A stretch of 49,659 nucleotides of DNA from NCBI RefSeq assembly GCF_945873075.1, contig NZ_CAMCBS010000017.1, forward strand, positions 1 to 49,659, given 5' to 3'. A program made the position numbers and the translations under genes. Within the stretch, counting starts at the first letter, position 1. Each line of letters begins with the position of its first letter. This stretch comes from an uncultured Moraxella sp. (GTDB lineage: Bacteria; Pseudomonadota; Gammaproteobacteria; Pseudomonadales; Moraxellaceae). Below the pieces are notes generated by a model, which was given only the letters and a program-made list of their open reading frames with translations, did no database searches and had not been told where the DNA came from. This document shows positions 44,520 to 49,659 of this stretch, piece after piece.

Positions 44520-45446
44520 TTAGAAATAACCTTGTTTTTTACGCTCTTCCATCGCCGCTTCACTCACTTGGTCATCAAGGCGAGTAGCACTACGTTCAGA
44601 GATTTCAACTACAGCAGTTTCGGCAATAATTTCTTCTGCGGTGCTTGCGGTACTTGCCACAGGACAAGTGCATGAAATATCGCCAACTGTACGGAAACGC
44701 ACCGAGCGAATTTCGCTGACATCATCAGGTGCTTTTGGTGTTAATGGGGTAACAGGCACAAGTAAGCCATTTTTTGCCACAACTTCTCGTTCATGTGCAT
44801 AGTAAATCGATGGTAATTCTAAGTTTTCACGTGCGATATATTGCCAGATGTCTAATTCTGTCCAGTTTGAAATTGGGAAAACTCGCATATTTTCGCCTTT
44901 ATGGTGCTTGGCATTGTACAATGACCATAATTCTGGGCGTTGGGCTTTCGGGTCCCATTGTCCAAACTCATCACGGAAAGAGAAAATACGCTCTTTGGCA
45001 CGGGCTTTTTCTTCATCTCGTCTTGCACCGCCCATCAAAGCATCAAATTTATGTTCGGCAATGGTTTCCAATAAAGTGACGGCTTGAGCCCCATTGCGTG
45101 AATCGGTTTCTTTACGCAAAACCACCGTGCCTTTGGCAATTGAATCTTCAACATGACCGACCACTAAGCGAGCATTTAATTTCTTCACTTGTTCATCACG
45201 AAAGGCAATAACTTCTGGATAGTTATGCCCTGTATCAATATGGACTAATGGAAAAGGTAGTTCAATGTCTCGCCCTTCAATGGCAAAGGCTTTGCGTGCC
45301 AAAGCCAGCAAAACGACCGAATCTTTACCGCCCGAAAATAGCAAAGCAGGATTGCTACATTCGGCAATCACTTCTCGAATGATATAAATTGACTCCGCTT
45401 CAAGCCAGTCAAGGTGTTTATTTTGCAGGGTTGTTTGTTCTGACAT
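44520..45446 (-). CDS. cysD: Sulfate adenylyltransferase subunit CysD
   Basis: Catalytic ATP-pyrophosphatase subunit that makes adenylyl sulfate with CysN. 308 aa from the ATG at 45446 (MSEQTTLQNKHLDW), where AGG lies 8 bases upstream; an ATG two codons earlier is too close to it. The PP-loop SGGKDS is at 38-43, followed by PLVHIDTGHNYPEVIAFRDE, DALMGGARRDEEKARAKERI and the C-terminal RTVGDISCTCPV...RLDDQVSEAAMEERKKQGYF. AT-rich codon use like cysN. Downstream of cysH, with repeat copy 2 between them. Confidence 0.95.
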   Translation of the reverse strand: MSEQTTLQNKHLDWLEAESIYIIREVIAECSNPALLFSGGKDSVVLLALARKAFAIEGRDIELPFPLVHIDTGHNYPEVIAFRDEQVKKLNARLVVGHVEDSIAKGTVVLRKETDSRNGAQAVTLLETIAEHKFDALMGGARRDEEKARAKERIFSFRDEFGQWDPKAQRPELWSLYNAKHHKGENMRVFPISNWTELDIWQYIARENLELPSIYYAHEREVVAKNGLLVPVTPLTPKAPDDVSEIRSVRFRTVGDISCTCPVASTASTAEEIIAETAVVEISERSATRLDDQVSEAAMEERKKQGYF

Positions 45447-45510
45447 AATCATTACCTAATTTTATTGAATCTTAAAAACTTAAACTGGGATTTTTCCGCA
45501 TTTTTCTACA

Positions 45511-45612
45511 TTTTCTGCGTTAAATTGTTCAAGGGCTAGGCGAACGAGCGAAGTTGTACAAGTAGTACTACGAGCGAGTTTAACGACGCCATTGGACAAT
45601 TTAACAAGAAAA
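45511..45612. repeat. Structured intergenic repeat, copy 2 (cysH-cysD gap)
   Basis: The core 45536-45588 is nearly identical to copy 1. The arms 45511-45536 and 45588-45612 are unrelated in sequence to those of copy 1, yet they are complementary to each other: 18 positions with one G-T pair and one mismatch, then TTTTCT/AGAAAA. The right arm ends 4 bases from the cysH stop codon. Confidence 0.8.
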
Positions 45613-45616
45613 ATAA

Positions 45617-46348
45617 TTATTTGTGTAGTCCACATTCCTTACTATCTCGATTCTCCCACCACCAACGCCCAGAGCGAATGTCTTCACCTTCTTTGACAGG
45701 CATGGTGCATGGTTCACAGCCAATGCTTGGATAACCTTGACGGTATAATTCATTAAATGGAATGTTAAACTTTAAAATATATGCCCAAACATCAATCTCT
45801 GACCAGTCATAAATTGGATTATATTTGGCAATACCACGACCATCATCATGTTCGGCAAAGGGTAAATCCGTGCGAGTAACCGATTGTTCACGGCGTTGTC
45901 CTGTAAGCCACGCATCTGCATCTGCCAATGCTCGGTTTAATGGCTCAACTTTGCGGATAAAACAGCACTGCTTGCGAGCATCGACACTGTCATAAAAAGC
46001 ATTCGCCCCTTGTGTTTTGACATACTCATCGACCGCTGCTCTATCAGGCGTATAGAGTTTAAAATTTAGATTTGGATAACGGGTTTGTACCACATCAATC
46101 AAAGCTAGCGTTTCGTCATTCAGCCGCCCTGTCTGCAGGGTAAAAACTTCAATCTTTGCCCCAACATTCACCAAAACATCGGTAATCACCATATCTTCGA
46201 CCGCAAGGGAGCTTGCAAATTTGACTTGGGTGTGCTTGGCGTCAATCTCTTGGAGTCGCTGTTTGAGCGTGGTAATTTTGTCGTCTAAGGCAGCAAAATC
46301 GGCATCGCTTGGCGTTGGAATTTGCCAAAATTTGGGTTTTGAAATCAT
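45617..46348 (-). CDS. cysH: APS reductase (assimilatory, iron-sulfur type CysH)
   Basis: Reduces adenylyl sulfate to sulfite with thioredoxin. 243 aa. Two cysteine pairs, Cys128-Cys129 (KQCCFIRK) and Cys211/Cys214 (GCEPCTMPV), are the [4Fe-4S] ligands that distinguish APS reductases from PAPS reductases. The catalytic Cys239 lies in the C-terminal ECGLHK. SLAVEDMVITD forms the nucleotide loop. With cysD and cysN downstream and no cysC, sulfate is expected to be reduced through APS without the kinase step. First gene of the cysHDN run; the start follows a GGGAGCC ribosome site. Confidence 0.92.
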   Translation of the reverse strand: MISKPKFWQIPTPSDADFAALDDKITTLKQRLQEIDAKHTQVKFASSLAVEDMVITDVLVNVGAKIEVFTLQTGRLNDETLALIDVVQTRYPNLNFKLYTPDRAAVDEYVKTQGANAFYDSVDARKQCCFIRKVEPLNRALADADAWLTGQRREQSVTRTDLPFAEHDDGRGIAKYNPIYDWSEIDVWAYILKFNIPFNELYRQGYPSIGCEPCTMPVKEGEDIRSGRWWWENRDSKECGLHK

Positions 46349-46688
46349 AATGGCTCCCTATGACAGGTGGCTTTTTGTGTTTATCATGCTATCCATCGAG
46401 CATCAATGTGCGCCAAATGAGCGCTTAAAAACTATGACACAAAGTATCACCGAAACGATAAAATCAAAAATACCATTTTGTACAAAGTAAATCACTTTTT
46501 GGCATTAGAAATGCCGATACCGCCAATCTTGGCAGAAATACTGGGCAAAGAGCGCTGCTTCTGCATCATACAAATGAGATAACAGCGATTTGTCGCTACA
46601 AATTCATTACACAACATCAGCATAATCATAAAATCCCGACACTTAATTTTGTGCTATAGTCTGTGGATATGATTGCTACTAATGAGAT
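46349..46688. other. Divergent intergenic region between cysH and the patatin gene
   Basis: 340 bases, AT-rich, with no gene I can support. It must carry the cysH promoter (minus strand) and contains the patatin promoter at 46652-46660. No clear CysB box was identified by eye. Confidence 0.5.
46652..46660 (+). promoter_or_regulatory. Extended -10 promoter for the patatin-like gene
   Basis: TGC followed by TATAGT (46655-46660), 28 bases before the ATG. No good -35 is present, consistent with an extended -10 promoter. Confidence 0.45.
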
Positions 46689-47891
46689 ATGACCATGACA
46701 CCGACCATGACGCTTCGCCGATTGATGCTACCGATGATGGCAATGAGTGCTGCCGTATTGAGTGCCTGCGCCAACACCACCGCCAAAGAGACAGCCACGC
46801 CCACACCCACACCAACCGCCCAAGAATCTCGCCCTGTGGTGGCGCTCGTGCTCGGTGGTGGCGGTGCTCGTGGCTTTGCACACATTGGGGTGATTGAGTC
46901 ACTCGAAGCGCACGGCATCCGCCCTGATTTGGTGGTGGGGACGAGTGTCGGTGCGATGGTCGGCAGTGTCTATGCCAGTGGCGCGACACCTGCCAAGCTT
47001 GTCATGATGGCAGATGAGCTCAAAGAAACGGATTTGATTGACATCACCCCATCCAAGCAAGGCTTCGTCGATGGCACTCGCCTGCGCCAGTATATCAATG
47101 CACAAGTGGGCAGCCGTCCGATTGAGCAGTTCCCGATTCGCTTTGCTGCGGTCGCCACCGAGATGCAGACCAAGCAAGCCGTCACTTTCCGTCAAGGTGA
47201 TGCAGGTCTGGCTGTACAGGCATCTGCCAGCGTGCCAAATCTATTCATCCCGCCACGCATTCCCGAAAACGGTGGCAAAAAATACATCGACGGCTCACAG
47301 TCTGCGCTACTACCTGCTCGCATCGCCAAGAATATGGGCGCTGATGTGGTGATTGCAGTGGATTTGATGGCAAAAGCCGATACAGCCGATGCCAATAGTG
47401 ATGCCAAGACAGACGCCAATCAGCCAACCACCCCAAACACCGTCAGCATCGGCCGTGATGACACAGGCGTCCATGCCAAATGGGGCAATGAGACCATCCG
47501 TATCCCGATTGACATCGCCCAGATGAACGATGCCGCCAAAGGCTTACCGTTTGAGCTACCGCTCGGGGATATCTTTGGCAATGTCCTAAAAGCCATCCCT
47601 GAAAGCACGCAAATCGAGCTACCAAAAGAGCTACCGAACAAACTGCCAAAGAATCCATCCGAATTTTGGCAACTGTTTGGCAATGTCGGCGCCAATATCA
47701 AAGCCGACCCTGCCGACATCCAAGCCAGTGATGTGCTGATTGCCCCTGATTTATCCAAATCAGCGGTCTTTGACACCACCAATCGCACTGCACTGATTCA
47801 AGCAGGCAAAACCGCCACCGACGCCCAAATCGACGCCATCAAACACGCCATCCAAACGGCACAATATCGCTATGTGAGCAAAACTCAATAA
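46689..47891 (+). CDS. Patatin-like phospholipase lipoprotein
   Basis: 400 aa. The signal peptide ends in a lipobox LSAC with Cys27, then a Thr/Pro-rich linker, so it is membrane-anchored. The patatin domain has the oxyanion loop LGGGGARG (55-62), the nucleophile Ser86 in GTSVG and the partner Asp201 in YIDGSQ. The usual DGG/DGA is DGS here. It resembles RssA/NTE-type esterases and surface patatins of Gram-negatives. A region of about 130 residues after the catalytic domain (rich in Asp, Asn, Pro, Leu) has no recognised motif. Lipid hydrolysis in the envelope is likely; a virulence role is possible but not shown. Own promoter and terminator. Confidence 0.9.
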   Translation: MTMTPTMTLRRLMLPMMAMSAAVLSACANTTAKETATPTPTPTAQESRPVVALVLGGGGARGFAHIGVIESLEAHGIRPDLVVGTSVGAMVGSVYASGATPAKLVMMADELKETDLIDITPSKQGFVDGTRLRQYINAQVGSRPIEQFPIRFAAVATEMQTKQAVTFRQGDAGLAVQASASVPNLFIPPRIPENGGKKYIDGSQSALLPARIAKNMGADVVIAVDLMAKADTADANSDAKTDANQPTTPNTVSIGRDDTGVHAKWGNETIRIPIDIAQMNDAAKGLPFELPLGDIFGNVLKAIPESTQIELPKELPNKLPKNPSEFWQLFGNVGANIKADPADIQASDVLIAPDLSKSAVFDTTNRTALIQAGKTATDAQIDAIKHAIQTAQYRYVSKTQ

Positions 47892-47911
47892 CGCTTTGCT
47901 TGTTTCGAACA

Positions 47912-47939
47912 ACGGTCAATGGTATATTGACCGTTTTTG
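47912..47939 (+). terminator. Terminator of the patatin-like gene
   Basis: A perfect 10-bp stem (47912-47921 with 47927-47936), 5-base loop, then T run. It lies 20 bases after the stop codon. Confidence 0.8.
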
Positions 47940-48085
47940 TTGAATTAAAATAAGGCAGGTAACACGCTTGCCACCAATAAAACAATCAAGGAAATTGGAA
48001 ACGGTTTGGATTTATGGTGTGTGGTATGCACCCTACTGTACTAATCGCATGAAAGATGGTGGCGTAAAAAAGGCAAGAAGCAACT
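47940..48085 (+). other. Short region with decayed coding look
   Basis: No complete gene. One frame reads about 29 codons including EIGNGLDLWCVVCT before a stop, without a credible start; it may be a gene remnant. AT-rich. Confidence 0.3.
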
Positions 48086-48402
48086 ATGGCAAATGATAAG
48101 CAGAAGCAATACGAGAGCCTATTAAATTTAAAAAGCATGATATTTAACTTTTATCCCCCTCTTTTTATAATAACTAACTGGTCTTTATACCATTTTTTGG
48201 GTATTAAAAGCCCTCTTATACTTTTTTTATTGCTATTTTAACACAAATCCCCATAGATTTTTGGTTTAGAAAGAAAAATATATGCCCCTGGTGTGGAAAT
48301 AGTTTTTTTCTTTTTAGAAAAGATGGTACACAAGATATCAGCTTTAAGATATTTACACAATCTAAATGCATAAATTGTGGTAAGCCAGATGACGAGCCCT
48401 AA
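48086..48402 (+). pseudogene. Frameshifted small membrane protein with zinc ribbon
   Basis: The reading frame from the ATG at 48086 gives 51 residues (MANDKQKQYESLLNLKSMIF...), with two hydrophobic stretches, and stops at 48241. If one T is added in the T7 run at 48222-48228, the frame continues to 48402. That gives a protein of about 105 aa: the second hydrophobic segment is completed (FFIAILTQIPIDFWF), then a C-terminal zinc ribbon with two CxxC pairs (ICPWCGN and KCINCGK). The joined protein looks like one coherent gene broken by a single-base loss in a homopolymer. That could be a mutation, a phase-variable tract or a sequencing error. Family unknown. Confidence 0.5.
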
Positions 48403-48541
48403 AATATTCTACCATGCTCCAAGTACTTGTTATGCTTGCGGCGGTCAAGATGCTATGGGCAGCACAATTCAAGTGCGTAGGTGCATACAACGCACCCTTG
48501 AATCAGATTTATGGTTTGTTACTCATACCCCATCACCAAAT
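48389..48541 (+). other. Possible gene fragment downstream of the zinc-ribbon gene
   Basis: Two overlapping frames are open here: one from ATG 48389 (MTSPKIFYHAPSTCYACGG...) and one from an internal ATG at about 48414 (MLQVLVMLAAVKMLW...). Both run into the antisense of the gene at 48542. Neither can be chosen with confidence; a truncated remnant is likely. Confidence 0.25.
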
Positions 48542-48994
48542 TTATTGCGGACAAAGCGGTCTCGGTGTTGGTGTGTGGACATAGGCGAACAACAAGCCAT
48601 CGGGGAATAGCTCTTGCATTGTCTCGTCTGCATAAGTTTGCTTGAGTATCAAGCCTTCTTTTGGGACAATCATCATGGTTTCAAGATAAGCGAAAGGCGC
48701 TTTGGTCTTGATATCAATCATCGCCATCTTATCCTGCTTAGGCTCAAAGACGGCCATCTCAAGCCCCACTTGGCGATATTTGCCATCCGCCAAGCACTCA
48801 AATCTCAGATGGTTGCTCGCGATAATCCCGCTATCTGATTGACGAAAATTAATCACGCCATAGTCACCAAATACCGGTTCGGTCATCGCCCAGTAGCCTT
48901 GATAGATTTCTTTGGGGAATTGATACTCGGCGTGTGCGATACTGCCCATGCTGACAGCCACGGTCAAAGCTATTTTTAAAAGTAATATTTTCAT
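48542..48994 (-). CDS. Exported hypothetical protein (150 aa)
   Basis: Sec signal peptide MKILLLKIALTVAVSMGSIAHA cleaved before EYQFPKEIY. The mature part (about 128 aa) has WAMTEPVFGDYGVINFRQSDSGIIASNHLRFECLADGKY and a second Cys in the terminal PLCPQ, which may pair with Cys67 in a disulfide. Alternating strand-like segments suggest a small beta protein. I do not recognise the family. It lies 9 bases after another small exported protein gene on the same strand and is probably co-transcribed with it. Confidence 0.7.
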   Translation of the reverse strand: MKILLLKIALTVAVSMGSIAHAEYQFPKEIYQGYWAMTEPVFGDYGVINFRQSDSGIIASNHLRFECLADGKYRQVGLEMAVFEPKQDKMAMIDIKTKAPFAYLETMMIVPKEGLILKQTYADETMQELFPDGLLFAYVHTPTPRPLCPQ

Positions 48995-49003
48995 TCAGCT
49001 CAC

Positions 49004-49471
49004 TCAGTAAATAAACAAAAAATCTTCTGGCGCTTGATCGTTCAAAGTCGCCAAATAGACTTTGATTTTATCTTGTAAATCCAAATCTACCTCATTAGCA
49101 CCATCTTGGCGATTCTTCTGATAGATGTGCCATGCTTGCTGTTCTGATTTGGGTTCACCAATATAATCAGCTGCCATCAGAATATTATAGACTTGATATT
49201 CCTCTATACGCGGCTGACAAATATCAAGCACGCCTGCCACCTTGTCATCACGACTCATCTCAGGGAACATAACACCCAATTTATACCAAGTGCTTTCGAT
49301 ACAATATACAAACATGAAACCTGAAGCATCCATACCTTGTTTAAGCCTATCACCCGTGATGATCTCTTGTCCAAATCGCAGGTCATCTACTGGCTGACTT
49401 AGTACATTCTGTGCATTAGCCAAGCCCATCAACAGACAGCCTATCGTCACTACAGCCCACTTTTTTATCAT
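49004..49471 (-). CDS. Exported hypothetical protein (155 aa)
   Basis: Start at MIKKWAVVTIGCLLMGLANA (ATG 49471, GAGGAAAAATA upstream); the frame upstream covers a terminator and is non-coding. The signal peptide ends LANA before QNVLSQPVDD. The mature part contains FMFVYCIESTWYKLGVMFPEMSRDDKVAGVLDICQPRIEEYQ and an alpha-helical, acidic remainder. Two cysteines could bond. The predicted helical fold with ESTW... is reminiscent of Rap1a/Tai-type small immunity proteins, but this is a weak impression. Followed by the 150-aa exported protein gene. Confidence 0.68.
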   Translation of the reverse strand: MIKKWAVVTIGCLLMGLANAQNVLSQPVDDLRFGQEIITGDRLKQGMDASGFMFVYCIESTWYKLGVMFPEMSRDDKVAGVLDICQPRIEEYQVYNILMAADYIGEPKSEQQAWHIYQKNRQDGANEVDLDLQDKIKVYLATLNDQAPEDFLFIY

Positions 49472-49487
49472 TATTTTTCCTCGTCGC

Positions 49488-49531
49488 AAAAAAAAATTAA
49501 GCTTGATTACATTATACGCAATCAAGCTTAA
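49488..49531 (-). terminator. Terminator after the thiolase gene
   Basis: A perfect 12-bp stem TTAAGCTTGATT/AATCAAGCTTAA (49497-49508 with 49520-49531), 11-base loop, followed by nine T on the minus strand. It ends the transcript of the gene entering from the right edge. Confidence 0.85.
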
Positions 49532-49605
49532 CAAGTAAATTAGCATAATATGGCAAGTCTGACTTCAAATCAATTAGTCACATCTCAGCTTGCCAATCAC
49601 TAAAA

Positions 49606-49659
49606 TCACACACGCTCAATAATCGTTGCGATACCTTGACCCAGACCGATACACATGGT
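49606..49659 (-). CDS. Thiolase (acetyl-CoA acyltransferase), C-terminal end only
   Basis: The last 17 codons read TMCIGLGQGIATIIERV and stop at 49606. The CxGxGxG motif with the catalytic cysteine followed by the VERV-like end is the closing signature of thiolases. The version here is closest to FadA-type beta-oxidation thiolases as I recall them, but acetyl-CoA acetyltransferase cannot be excluded from so short a piece. Confidence 0.85.
   Translation of the reverse strand, partial: TMCIGLGQGIATIIERV

Noticed and set aside
48377-48610. A 77-codon frame overlapping the 3' end of the exported-protein gene at 48542
   Set aside because: The last third is antisense to a better-supported gene, and a second frame is equally open. 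Kept only as a possible fragment.
48542-49471. Assigning the small exported proteins firmly as toxin-immunity proteins
   Set aside because: No toxin gene is adjacent and no diagnostic motif is visible, so this is left as a possibility only.

Overview
The window reads as a chromosomal segment of a gammaproteobacterium of the family Moraxellaceae, most likely Moraxella. The evidence is the protein sequences, moderate GC, a split type IV pilus gene set (pilB-pilC-pilD-coaE), a murA-hisG-hisD-hisC cluster, and the Pseudomonadales-style secG-tRNA-Leu-tRNA-fMet-rimP-nusA-infB-rbfA-truB...rpsO-pnp block. Species-level assignment cannot be made by eye. No prophage, transposase, rRNA operon or CRISPR array is visible. 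Both ends cut genes: the 3' end of a tRNA-Gly at the left and the C-terminus of a thiolase at the right.

Layout. 1-3200: tRNA-Gly end, rho, a very alanine-rich lipoprotein with a long leader, and ohr (peroxide resistance). 3243-9659 (minus): class I fumarase, histidine genes hisC, hisD and hisG, murA and the BolA-like ibaG. 9798-12110: dolP-like BON lipoprotein, yraN, an RDD membrane protein and, divergently, rlmH. 12220-24636 (minus): the translation and RNA-metabolism block pnp, rpsO, two tandem outer-membrane beta-barrel genes, truB, rbfA, infB, nusA, rimP, tRNA-fMet, tRNA-Leu(GAG), secG and tpiA. Apart from the two barrel genes this matches the order known in E. coli. 24857-29310 (plus): pilB, pilC, pilD (overlapping or touching) and coaE.

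29300-35790 is accessory. It holds a Tat-exported lactate-oxidase-like flavoenzyme facing an exported metallo-beta-lactamase-fold hydrolase, and the pair is bracketed by a 36-bp direct repeat that includes the end of coaE. Next come an old-yellow-enzyme-type reductase with its ArsR regulator (the same 22-bp element lies before both genes), an exported WG-repeat protein, and a BrnT/BrnA toxin-antitoxin pair bracketed by a 21-bp repeat. 35794-42945 (minus): an RND efflux pump with its adaptor, a Crp/Fnr regulator and recG. 43061-46348 (minus): sulfate assimilation genes cysN, cysD and cysH. The [4Fe-4S]-type CysH implies the APS route without CysC. Two copies of a structured intergenic repeat sit in this cluster. 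46689-49659: a patatin-like lipoprotein, a decayed stretch with a frameshifted small membrane/zinc-ribbon gene, two small exported orphan proteins and the thiolase end.

The most interesting signals are non-coding. They are the cys-cluster repeat (conserved core, unrelated but self-complementary arms), a leader before infB that can form two mutually exclusive hairpins, and short direct repeats bracketing the accessory modules. All functional statements rest on reading the sequence and on family knowledge; no database search was run.
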